The notes below the pieces were generated by a model, which saw only the letters and a program-made list of their open reading frames with translations, ran no database searches and was not told the DNA's origin. Position numbers and translations under genes: made by a program. DNA of 64,000 nt from Alexandriicola marinus (GTDB lineage Bacteria > Pseudomonadota > Alphaproteobacteria > Rhodobacterales > Rhodobacteraceae). How positions within the stretch are numbered: position 1 is the first letter of the stretch; every line of letters starts with the position of its first letter. The stretch lies in assembly GCF_004000435.1 (NCBI RefSeq), contig NZ_RBVZ01000005.1, positions 124,001-188,000 on the forward strand. Reading direction: 5' to 3'. This document shows, one piece after another, positions 55,272-63,336 of the stretch.

Positions 55272-56234
55272 ATGATCACGCGCAACGGGTTCATTTTCAC
55301 GGCAGCTGGATTGGGGTTCGCGGCCCTTGGCCAGGGAGCAGTGGCGCAGGAGGCCTGCAGCACGGCTCCGATGCAGGATTACCCCTTCGAATGTCTGTGC
55401 GCGGGCGGCGATACCGGCGGTGCGGTCTGGGGCAGCAATCCCTATACCTCCGACAGTGATTTCTGCACCGCCGCAACGCACGCAGGCGTCAACGGGGACA
55501 TGGGGGGCATCGTGCGCATCGTGCCGATGGACGGGCAGGACAGCTATCCCGGCTCGACCGCAAACGGCGTGACGACCCGCGACTGGGGGTCCTATGGCAG
55601 TTCGTTCACCTTTGCGGGCACGATCGACAACGACATCGCGATGGGCGCGGAATGCGGACCCTATCCGGTGGGACAGGCGGAATATTCCTGCACCTGCCCG
55701 CCCTTTGACGGGACGGGTGCGGTCTGGGGCAGCGATCCTTATACCGCCGACAGCTCGATCTGCCTCGCCGCGATCCATGCGGGCGTGATCGGCGGCGATG
55801 GCGGCGATGTCTGGGTGCGCGAGGTCGAGGGTCAGGACAGTTATGACGGGACCTTCAACAACGGGGTCGAGACGCGCAGCTGGGGATCATATGGGGCGAG
55901 CTTTACCTTCCAGCCGGAATCGCCCTTTGTGCTTCAGGCCGACAACGCGGCGGCCGAGGGGGCCTGCTCCGTGTTTCCGTCGGGGGCCGCGATCTATAGC
56001 TGCACCTGCGGTCCAGGGCCCTATTCGGGCGTTGTCTGGGGCAATGGGCCGTACACATCCGACAGCGACCTGTGCACAGCCGCGCGTCATTCGGGTGTGA
56101 TCGGCGATGGCGGCGGGCTGATCACCGTTCTCGGGATGACCGGGCTCGATCGCTATTCCGGGACCAGCTACAACGGAGTCACCACCCGCGACTGGGACAG
56201 CTATGTAGAAAGCATCATGTTCGACCGCAACTGA
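55272..56234 (+). CDS. secreted protein with three LCCL domains
   Basis: The 320-residue protein has a signal peptide (about residues 1-26, ending GAVAQ). Three tandem LCCL modules sit at about 38-113, 138-215 and 240-320. Each contains CxC or C, then VWGSxPYTxDSxxCxAAxHAGV, then an aromatic GxDSYxGTxxNGVxTRxW motif. LCCL domains are known in vertebrate and apicomplexan secreted proteins and appear in some bacteria. They may bind carbohydrate or lipid. ATG 55272 follows GGAGGG. Divergent from ssrA, no operon partner. Confidence 0.85.
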   Translation: MITRNGFIFTAAGLGFAALGQGAVAQEACSTAPMQDYPFECLCAGGDTGGAVWGSNPYTSDSDFCTAATHAGVNGDMGGIVRIVPMDGQDSYPGSTANGVTTRDWGSYGSSFTFAGTIDNDIAMGAECGPYPVGQAEYSCTCPPFDGTGAVWGSDPYTADSSICLAAIHAGVIGGDGGDVWVREVEGQDSYDGTFNNGVETRSWGSYGASFTFQPESPFVLQADNAAAEGACSVFPSGAAIYSCTCGPGPYSGVVWGNGPYTSDSDLCTAARHSGVIGDGGGLITVLGMTGLDRYSGTSYNGVTTRDWDSYVESIMFDRN

Positions 56235-56253
56235 CCGCACGGGATGTGTCCAG

Positions 56254-56285
56254 AAAAAAAGGGCGGCCCGCGACGGCCGCCCTTT
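56254..56285. terminator. bidirectional terminator between LCCL and PotD-like genes
   Basis: GGGCGGCC (56261-56268) pairs with GGCCGCCC (56275-56282) around six bases. Seven A at 56254-56260 give a T-run for the minus-strand transcript, and TTT follows on the plus strand. Convergent genes flank it. Confidence 0.85.
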
Positions 56286-56305
56286 CTCGGTCTTGAAGGA
56301 ACCGA

Positions 56306-57349
56306 TCAGAAACCGGATTTGATCAGTTCGAACGTTTCGGCCTGCATTTCGCGCTGCTCGATCGAGATCGGCAGCTGCGCCAGAACCGGGACGTCGATCG
56401 GCCCGAGGCCCGCGGCCTCCAGCGCTTCGGCTCCCATGTCGCTCATGCCGACGGTGTTGGCGTGGCCATAGCCGGCTTCAAGCAGGGGGGCGGTCGTGAC
56501 CGGGTCGAGCATCGCGTTGATGAAATCGTAGGCCTTGTCTTCGGACCCGCCGCCATCGGCGAGGTTCACATAGCCGCAAAGCCACAGCGAAGAGCCTTCG
56601 ACGGTCTCGCGCTGATAGGCGATCGGGCGGCCTTCATCGACCATGGTGGGCAGGGTTTCGTTCCACGCCCAGGAGATCAGGACCTCGCCCGTGGCCATCA
56701 GCTGGGTCAGTTCGGCGGGGTCGGCCCAATAGGTGCGGATGTTCGGGTGAACCTCGCGCAGCCAGTTCGAGGCGGCCTCGAACTCGGCATCGGTCACGTC
56801 CGACCAGTTGGTGACGCCGGTTGCCAGATAGGCCAGCGCATAGGCGTCATCGGTATTGTCGGGCATGGTGATGCGCCCGGCATATTTCGGGTTGGTGAAT
56901 ACGTCGAGCGAGGCCACGTCTTCGGCGGGGACTTCCTCGGGATTATAGGCGACCGCGGTGGCGCCGAAATTGTGCGGCAGGAAGTAGACGTCACCGATGC
57001 CTTCGGTCACGTCGCGCCCGGTCAGGTCGGCATCAAGATCGTCGTAGGCCGGGATGCGGGAGATATCCCAAGGCTCGATGATCCCGGATTCCACCCACTT
57101 GGTGACAGAGCCCGCGCAGATCTGGCTGATGTCGGCGTTGAAGCCGGCCACGACCTTCTGGAAGGCCTCTTCTTCATCCGAGAAGAAGGAATAAGCCGGA
57201 CTGTCGCCATAGGTCTCGATATAGGCGGGGTGATACTCGGGCAGTTCGAAACCGGCATAGTCCAGCACGGTCAAGTCGTCATCCTGGGCCATGGCGAGCG
57301 AGGAGACGAGGCAGACCGAGACAGAGCCGAGGAGGGTCGAAAGTCTCAT
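56306..57349 (-). CDS. PotD-like extracellular solute-binding protein
   Basis: The 347-residue periplasmic protein has a signal peptide (MRLSTLLGSVSVCLVSSLAMA, cleavage near 21-22). The mature fold is PotD/PotF-like, with FFSDEEEAFQKVVAGFNADIS, DVYFLPHNFGATAVAYNPEEV and WLREVHPNIRTYW typical of spermidine/putrescine binders. No permease or ATPase gene flanks it, so it is an orphan binding protein or is paired with a transporter elsewhere. Ligand specificity is not assignable from sequence alone. Transcribed away from the DinB gene. Confidence 0.85.
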   Translation of the reverse strand: MRLSTLLGSVSVCLVSSLAMAQDDDLTVLDYAGFELPEYHPAYIETYGDSPAYSFFSDEEEAFQKVVAGFNADISQICAGSVTKWVESGIIEPWDISRIPAYDDLDADLTGRDVTEGIGDVYFLPHNFGATAVAYNPEEVPAEDVASLDVFTNPKYAGRITMPDNTDDAYALAYLATGVTNWSDVTDAEFEAASNWLREVHPNIRTYWADPAELTQLMATGEVLISWAWNETLPTMVDEGRPIAYQRETVEGSSLWLCGYVNLADGGGSEDKAYDFINAMLDPVTTAPLLEAGYGHANTVGMSDMGAEALEAAGLGPIDVPVLAQLPISIEQREMQAETFELIKSGF

Positions 57350-57526
57350 GGGCAGGTTCCCTTTTGAGTGGGTTGGGACAAGTCACGGTGGAAGAAACTA
57401 ACAGAGCGCCGCGCGGCGGCAAGGAAGAGTTTCAGCTGCTTGATCAGACCGGGCCGAGGCGGCAGGATCATCCTTGTAAGCGCTGCCGGCGGACCCGGGG
57501 CGCTGGGCCGGAACAAGGAGTGAGCC

Positions 57527-58036
57527 GTGCACATAACGCCCGAATACTGCCGCATGATGGCACGCTACAACCGCTGGCAGAACACCGGTCTGCGCAAGAT
57601 CACCGAGACGATGGAGCCCGAGGCTCTGGATCGCGATCACGGGGCGTTCTTCGGGTCGATCCGGGCGACGCTGAACCACCTTCTCTGGGCCGACCGGCTC
57701 TGGATGCACCGGATCGCGGGGATGACCGATCCGGGCCTTGGCATCGCGCAAAGCATCGAGAGCACCGGAAGTATCGCTGAATGGGCGACCGAGCGGTTCC
57801 GCCTTGATGGGCGGATTGTCGTCTGGGCCGACGACTTGCGCGCCGTCGATCTGGCGGGCGAGGTGCGGTTTACCTCGAGGAGCCTCGGCGGCGAGGTCAG
57901 CCGCCCGATCCAGCCGCTGATCGTGCATATCTTCAATCACCAGACCCATCACCGCGGGCAGGTCCATGCTATGCTGACGGCCGAAGGGATATCTCCGCCG
58001 CCGACCGACCTGCTCTATATGCCTGCGGGCGGCTGA
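57527..58036 (+). CDS. DinB family protein
   Basis: The 169-residue DinB/YfiT-like four-helix metal-binding protein starts with YCRMMARYNRWQNTGL near residue 7. Its histidines lie in ATLNHLLWADRLWM (first metal His) and NHQTHHRGQVHAMLT (second and third His) near residue 140. Members include thiol-dependent transferases, but this one is unassigned. GTG 57527 follows AAGGAG 6 nt upstream. Transcribed divergently from the PotD-like gene. Confidence 0.88.
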   Translation: MHITPEYCRMMARYNRWQNTGLRKITETMEPEALDRDHGAFFGSIRATLNHLLWADRLWMHRIAGMTDPGLGIAQSIESTGSIAEWATERFRLDGRIVVWADDLRAVDLAGEVRFTSRSLGGEVSRPIQPLIVHIFNHQTHHRGQVHAMLTAEGISPPPTDLLYMPAGG

Positions 58037-58049
58037 TAATCGGCCTTCG

Positions 58050-58075
58050 ATGTCGAAAAACGACATTTGATGTCG
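58050..58075. promoter_or_regulatory. triple ATGTCG operator-like site upstream of uspA
   Basis: ATGTCG (58050-58055), five A, CGACAT (58061-58066), three bases and a further ATGTCG (58070-58075) give one perfect inverted pair plus a third half-site, about 145 nt before uspA. Its binding protein is unknown. Confidence 0.5.
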
Positions 58076-58219
58076 CATCTGTTTTTCATCCGCCGGTCAG
58101 GATGATAGCCTCGGATTCGGGAACTCGCCTGAAGGGGGCGACACTTCTCCAATGAAACTGGCGAGGGCACCGGTCAGCCAGCCGGACATTTCGCGCCCTC
58201 GTCGTGACAGGAGGGACCG

Positions 58220-58636
58220 ATGTTCAAGACTATCATGGTGCCCGTCGATCTCGCTCATGCCGATAAGCTGAGCGATGCAATCGGCGTTGCCCGGGACCTT
58301 GCGACGCAATACGGATCGAAGCTTGTCTTCGTTGCCGTGACGGCGTCGACACCCGGGCCGGTTGCGCACAACCCCGAGGAGTTCGGGCGCAAGCTCGAAG
58401 CCTTTGCCAAGGAGGCGGGCGGCGATGCTGCTGCGACCTCTCATGTGATCGTGAGCCACGATCCGACCGCCGACATGGATGACAAGCTTGTCGATGCGAT
58501 CTCCGAGATCGGTGCCGATCTCGTCGTGATGGCGACCCATGTGCCCGGCATGGCCGACATGCTGGTGCCAAGCCATGGCGGGTCGCTTGCGCGGCATGCC
58601 GGCATTTCCGTGTTCCTCGTTCGCAGCGCCGGCTAG
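58220..58636 (+). CDS. universal stress protein (UspA family)
   Basis: The 138-residue protein has a Rossmann-like alpha/beta fold. N-terminal MFKTIMVPVDLAHADKLSDAI and the nucleotide-binding loop ATHVPGMADMLVPSHGGSLARHAGISVFLVR are seen, the latter close to the GxxG-9x-GS ATP pattern of UspA proteins with some deviation. It lies 33 nt before the BCCT carrier gene and is probably co-transcribed, like TeaD beside an ectoine transporter. Role in controlling uptake is inference. Confidence 0.88.
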   Translation: MFKTIMVPVDLAHADKLSDAIGVARDLATQYGSKLVFVAVTASTPGPVAHNPEEFGRKLEAFAKEAGGDAAATSHVIVSHDPTADMDDKLVDAISEIGADLVVMATHVPGMADMLVPSHGGSLARHAGISVFLVRSAG

Positions 58637-58669
58637 GCGCGCAACTCCCACAGACTTCAAGGAGGCCAT

Positions 58670-60412
58670 ATGGCTGACGAAACCGTGGATATCGGTATTC
58701 CCGAGCCCGAAGGCTCGGCGGATATCATCGAGACCGATTACCAGATCGGTCAGGACAATTTCGAAACCCAGGTCGGGCCGTTCCGGTTCGACTTCCACAA
58801 TCCCGTTTTTGTAATTTCAGGCGTGCTGATCGTCATTTTCACGGCGATCGCCCTGATCTGGCCGGAAGGGTCTCGCGACCTGTTCCTGTCGATCCGCGAC
58901 TATGTGAAGAGCAGCTTTGACTGGTTCTTCCTGATGTCGGCAAACCTGTTCGTCGTCTTTTCGCTTCTGCTGATCGTGTCGCCCTGGGGATCGGTCCGGC
59001 TGGGCGGGTCGGAGGCTACGCCCGATTACAGCTATCCGGCATGGTTCGCGATGCTGTTCGCGGCCGGGATGGGCATCGGCCTGATGTTCTTTGGCGTTCT
59101 CGAGCCGGTCTATTACTTTGGCACGCCATGGGGCGATCAGCCGTTGGGCGGCGAGATCGGGATCGTGGATGGTGTTGTCGCGAGCGAGGCGACAACGGCC
59201 GCCGCGCGCGAGATGGCGATGGCGGCGACGATCTTTCACTGGGGTCTTCACCCTTGGGCGATCTACGCGATCGTCGCGTTGGCGCTGGCCTTGTTCAGCT
59301 ACAACAAGGGTCTGCCGCTGACGATCCGTTCGGCGTTCTACCCGATTCTGGGCGAACGGGTCTGGGGCGGATGGGGCAATGCGATCGACACGATCGCGGC
59401 CTTTGCCACGCTCTTTGGTCTGGCCACGTCGCTGGGCATCGGGGCGACGCAGGTGGCCTCGGGTCTGACCGAGGTCTTCGGGTCCGGGGCGGGCGCCGAA
59501 GGCACCCGGAATTTCATGGGCTTCCTGTGGGGCAATCCGGTTCCCGAAGGCCAGAGCGACCCGAACAGCTCGGTCCTGCTGGTGCTGATCATCGGCTTCA
59601 TCACCGCGATTGCGCTGGTATCGGTGATGCGGGGCCTCGATGGCGGGGTGAAGGTCCTGTCCGAGATCAACATGGGGCTCGCCGCGCTTTTGCTGGCCTT
59701 CGTGTTCTTCGTGGGCCCGACCGCGGCGATCCTCGGTGATTTCTTCGGCGGGCTCTGGGCCTACGCCAAGAACATTGTGCCGCTGTCCAACCCCGTCGGG
59801 CGCGAGGATACCGGGTTCCTGCATGGCTGGACCACGTTCTACTGGGCGTGGTGGATTTCCTGGTCACCCTTTGTCGGCATGTTCATCGCGCGCGTGTCGC
59901 GGGGCCGCACGGTGCGGGAATTTATCACCTGTGTTCTGCTGATCCCGAGCCTTGTCTGCGTCTTCTGGATGGCGACCTTCGGCGGCACGGCGATCAGCCA
60001 GGTCATCGCGGGGGCCACGGAAAGCGGGGTGTTCCAGAACGTGATCGCCTCCTACCGGCCCGAAATCTCGCTGTTCTCGATGCTGGGCGAGCTTCCGCTG
60101 GCCTCGATCACCTCGACGCTTGCGGTGCTGCTGGTGATCATCTTCTTCGTCACCTCGTCCGACTCGGGCAGCCTCGTGATCGATACGATCACGGCCGGAG
60201 GCAAGGTCGATGCGCCGGTCATCCAGCGGGTGTTCTGGTGCATCTTCGAAGGGGCGGTGGCCGCCGTGCTTCTGGTGGGGGCTGCAGGGACCGCGGGTCT
60301 CGACAGTTTGCAGGCCATGGTGATCTCGACCGGGTTGCTGTTCACCGTCGTTCTGCTGGTGATGTGCTGGTCGATCCTGATGGGCCTGATCTCGGAGCGT
60401 CGGAACACCTGA
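58670..60412 (+). CDS. BCCT-family (betaine/choline/carnitine) transporter
   Basis: The 580-residue secondary carrier has about 12 transmembrane helices. The family signature is WAWWISWSPFVGMFIARVSR near residue 400, and the glycine-rich helix AAGMGIGLMFFGVLEPVYYF is near residue 130. It imports quaternary ammonium compounds or other osmolytes, probably coupled to sodium. The long charged N-terminus (about 45 residues, DETVDIGIPEPEG) may sense osmotic state. It follows uspA and is closed by a strong terminator. Confidence 0.93.
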   Translation: MADETVDIGIPEPEGSADIIETDYQIGQDNFETQVGPFRFDFHNPVFVISGVLIVIFTAIALIWPEGSRDLFLSIRDYVKSSFDWFFLMSANLFVVFSLLLIVSPWGSVRLGGSEATPDYSYPAWFAMLFAAGMGIGLMFFGVLEPVYYFGTPWGDQPLGGEIGIVDGVVASEATTAAAREMAMAATIFHWGLHPWAIYAIVALALALFSYNKGLPLTIRSAFYPILGERVWGGWGNAIDTIAAFATLFGLATSLGIGATQVASGLTEVFGSGAGAEGTRNFMGFLWGNPVPEGQSDPNSSVLLVLIIGFITAIALVSVMRGLDGGVKVLSEINMGLAALLLAFVFFVGPTAAILGDFFGGLWAYAKNIVPLSNPVGREDTGFLHGWTTFYWAWWISWSPFVGMFIARVSRGRTVREFITCVLLIPSLVCVFWMATFGGTAISQVIAGATESGVFQNVIASYRPEISLFSMLGELPLASITSTLAVLLVIIFFVTSSDSGSLVIDTITAGGKVDAPVIQRVFWCIFEGAVAAVLLVGAAGTAGLDSLQAMVISTGLLFTVVLLVMCWSILMGLISERRNT

Positions 60413-60435
60413 CGTTCCGACCCATGACACAGGAC

Positions 60436-60467
60436 AAGGCCCCGGTGCGCGTCGCCGGGGCCTTTTT
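60436..60467 (+). terminator. rho-independent terminator of the BCCT gene
   Basis: AAGGCCCCGG (60436-60445) pairs with CCGGGGCCTT (60455-60464) around nine bases, followed by TTT. It lies 24 nt after the stop. Confidence 0.88.
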
Positions 60468-60499
60468 CGTGGTGGTTGACCATTCCGGGGCCCGGGGGC

Positions 60500-61732
60500 A
60501 TGTCATGGCGCATGACACTCGATCTTGAATGGGTGCGGGCCCAGTTTCCCGCCTTCGCCGACCCCACGCTTGATGGCTGGTCACATTTCGAAGCGGCCGG
60601 CGGCAGCTTTGCCTGCCGCCAGGTGATCGACCGGCTGACCCGGTTCTATACCCAGCGCAAGGTGCAGCCCTATGCGGCCTATCCGGCCTCCGCGCTGGGC
60701 GGGATGGAGATGGACGAGGCGCGCTTGCGGCTGGCGGCGATGCTTGGGGTCGAGACGCACGAGCTGTCCTTCGGGCCCTCGACAACGCAGAACACCTATG
60801 TTCTGGCGCAGGCCGCGCGCGGCTGGATGAAGCGGGGCGAGGCGATCATCGTCACCAATCAGGACCACGAGGCGAATTCCGGCCCGTGGCGCCGGCTCGA
60901 GGAAGACGGGATCGAGATCCGCGAATGGCGGATCGACCCCGAGACGGGGCACCTTGATCCCGAGGGGCTGGTGGCGCTGCTCGATGCCAATGTCCGGCTC
61001 GTGTGTTTTCCCCATTGTTCGAACGTGGTGGGCGAGATCAACGACGTGGCAGCCATCACGAGGATCGCCCATGACGCGGGCGCACGGGTCTGTGTCGACG
61101 GGGTGTCCTATGCGCCGCATGGGTTCCCGGACGTCGGTGCGCTGGGCTGCGACGTCTATCTGTTCTCGGCCTACAAGACCTATGGCCCGCATCAGGGGAT
61201 CATGGTCATCCGCGAGGAGTTCGGCTTTGACCTGCCGAACCAGGGGCATCATTTCAACGGCGACGTGCTCTACAAGAGGTTCACGCCCGCAGGCCCCGAT
61301 CACGCGCAGGTCGCGGCAAGCGCGGGCATCGCCGATTATATGGAGGCCCTGTCGGCCCACCATGGCGGGCCGACGGATGCTGCTGGCGCCGCGCGCCATG
61401 CCCATTCGGTGATGCGCGACGCCGAAAAGGCGCGTCTGCAACCGCTTCTGGATTTCGTGGCGTCGAAGAATTCTGTCCGGCTGATCGGGCCCGCAGATGC
61501 CGACCGTCGTGCCCCGACCGTCGCCATGGCACTGGAGGAGCGGGGGGCCGATGTGGCCCAGCGGCTGATCCCGCATCGCATCATGGCCGACGGGGGCGAT
61601 TTCTACGCCCAGCGGCCGCTGGCCGCGATGGGCGTCGATCTCGACAGGGGCGTGTTGCGGGCCTCGTTCACGCATTACACCTCCGCCGAGGATGTTGACC
61701 GGCTGATCGACGCGCTAGATCAGGCTCTGTGA
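60500..61732 (+). CDS. class V aminotransferase (NifS/cysteine desulfurase-like)
   Basis: The 410-residue fold-type I PLP enzyme has the PLP-lysine motif VYLFSAYKTYGPHQGIM near residue 225 and preceding VCVDGVSYAPHGFPDV. The start region FPAFADPTLDGWSHFEAAGGS resembles selenocysteine lyase/NifS proteins. No catalytic Cys loop of a true desulfurase is visible near the expected place, so activity may be an aminotransferase or lyase. ATG 60500 sits after a GGGGG stretch. ATG 60512 is an alternative. Own transcription unit, shared with phrB 34 nt downstream. Confidence 0.82.
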   Translation: MSWRMTLDLEWVRAQFPAFADPTLDGWSHFEAAGGSFACRQVIDRLTRFYTQRKVQPYAAYPASALGGMEMDEARLRLAAMLGVETHELSFGPSTTQNTYVLAQAARGWMKRGEAIIVTNQDHEANSGPWRRLEEDGIEIREWRIDPETGHLDPEGLVALLDANVRLVCFPHCSNVVGEINDVAAITRIAHDAGARVCVDGVSYAPHGFPDVGALGCDVYLFSAYKTYGPHQGIMVIREEFGFDLPNQGHHFNGDVLYKRFTPAGPDHAQVAASAGIADYMEALSAHHGGPTDAAGAARHAHSVMRDAEKARLQPLLDFVASKNSVRLIGPADADRRAPTVAMALEERGADVAQRLIPHRIMADGGDFYAQRPLAAMGVDLDRGVLRASFTHYTSAEDVDRLIDALDQAL

Positions 61733-61766
61733 CCGGGGCCTTTGACCCCGGAACAAAGGGCAGGAC

Positions 61767-63188
61767 ATGAGCGACAAGACACCGATCCTTCTGTGGTTCC
61801 GGCGCGATCTGCGTCTGGGCGATCATCCCGCGCTGAACGAGGCCTCGGCCGCGGGGCGGCCGGTGATCCCGGTCTTCATCCATGACGAGGTGGTCGAGAC
61901 CCATGGCGCCGCGCCGAAATTCCGGCTGGGCCTGTCGGTCGGGTCGCTGGCCCGCGATCTTGAGGCGAAGGGCAGCCGTCTGATCCTGCGGCGCGGCAAG
62001 GCGCTCGACTGCCTGCAGGCGCTGATTGCGGAAACGGGGGCAGGGGCCGTGTGGTGGACGCGCGCCTATGATCCCGATGCCCGCGCCCGTGACGAGGCCG
62101 TGAAGGCCACGCTCAAGGACGATGGGATCGACGCGCGCAGCTTTGGCGGTCACCTGCTGTTCGAACCCTGGACGGTGCAGACCCAGACGGGGGGCTTCTA
62201 CAAGGTCTATTCGCCGATGTGGAAAGCGGTCCGGGACCGCGACGTCGAAGAGCCATTGCCCGAGCCGGGGCGTATCCCCGCGCCGGAAAGCTGGCCCGAG
62301 AGCGACAGGCTTGACCATTGGGCGATGGATGCCGCGATGAAACGAGGCCGCGATATCGTTCTTGGCCATGTCTGCGTGGGCGAGGCCGCGGCGCAGGACA
62401 GGCTCGGGAGGTTCATCGATGAGAAGGTCGCCAGCTACAAGGCCGACCGCGACCTGCCTGGCCTCGACGCCACGTCGAACCTGTCGGAAAACCTGACCTA
62501 TGGGGAGATTTCGCCCCACAGGCTCTGGCATGCGGGCCAGCGCGCGATGGGAGAGGGCAAGGCAGGCGCCGAGCATTTCCTGAGGGAAGTGGTCTGGCGC
62601 GAATTCGCCTATCACCTTGTTCATCACACCCCGCATATCACCAGCGGCAACTGGCGCGAAGAATGGGATGCCTTCCCGTGGAACGAGGATGAGCGCCTGA
62701 AAGAGGTTCACGCCTGGAAACGGGGGCGCACGGGCATCCGGTTCGTCGATGCCGGCATGCGCGAGATGTATGTGACGGGCCGGATGCACAACCGGGCGCG
62801 GATGATCGTCGCGTCCTACCTGACGAAACACCTGATGACCCATTGGAAAGTGGGGCTGAACTGGTTCGAGGATTGCTTGATCGATTGGGATCCGGCCGCG
62901 AACTCCATGGGTTGGCAATGGGCGGCAGGGTCCGGCCCGGATGCCGCCCCCTATTTCCGGGTGTTCAACCCGGTGACCCAGCTGGACAAGTTCGATGCCG
63001 ACCGCACCTATCAGCGCGCATGGATCGCTGAAGGTACTCCGAGGCCTACCGCAACGGCATTGAGCTATTTCGACGCGATCCCCGAAAGCTGGGGCCTGTC
63101 GGCCGGGGATCGCTATCCCGAGCCCGTCGTTGATGCAACCGAAGGTCGAAAACGTGCGCTCAGCGCCTATGAGGCGCGGGATTTTTGA
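61767..63188 (+). CDS. phrB: deoxyribodipyrimidine photo-lyase (class I)
   Basis: The 473-residue flavoenzyme splits UV-induced cyclobutane pyrimidine dimers using blue light. N-terminal LLWFRRDLRLGDHPALNEA is the antenna-domain start, and WWTRAYDPDARARDEAV is close behind. FAD-domain motifs are TGIRFVDAGMREMYVTGRMH in part and ASYLTKHLMTHWKVGLNWFE. Length is normal for a class I photolyase. It probably shares a transcript with the upstream aminotransferase. Confidence 0.92.
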   Translation: MSDKTPILLWFRRDLRLGDHPALNEASAAGRPVIPVFIHDEVVETHGAAPKFRLGLSVGSLARDLEAKGSRLILRRGKALDCLQALIAETGAGAVWWTRAYDPDARARDEAVKATLKDDGIDARSFGGHLLFEPWTVQTQTGGFYKVYSPMWKAVRDRDVEEPLPEPGRIPAPESWPESDRLDHWAMDAAMKRGRDIVLGHVCVGEAAAQDRLGRFIDEKVASYKADRDLPGLDATSNLSENLTYGEISPHRLWHAGQRAMGEGKAGAEHFLREVVWREFAYHLVHHTPHITSGNWREEWDAFPWNEDERLKEVHAWKRGRTGIRFVDAGMREMYVTGRMHNRARMIVASYLTKHLMTHWKVGLNWFEDCLIDWDPAANSMGWQWAAGSGPDAAPYFRVFNPVTQLDKFDADRTYQRAWIAEGTPRPTATALSYFDAIPESWGLSAGDRYPEPVVDATEGRKRALSAYEARDF

Positions 63189-63336
63189 CGTTGGGTCAAT
63201 CGCAAAAGCGGGGATTGTTCAATCGATACCGTGACTTCGCCATGACATCGCGCTATTTCAATCCCGATGCGCGGCTTGGACGTGTCGCGCGACAAATGGC
63301 CCAGCCCAATGAGGCCAGTGAAACAGGGGGATGCGG

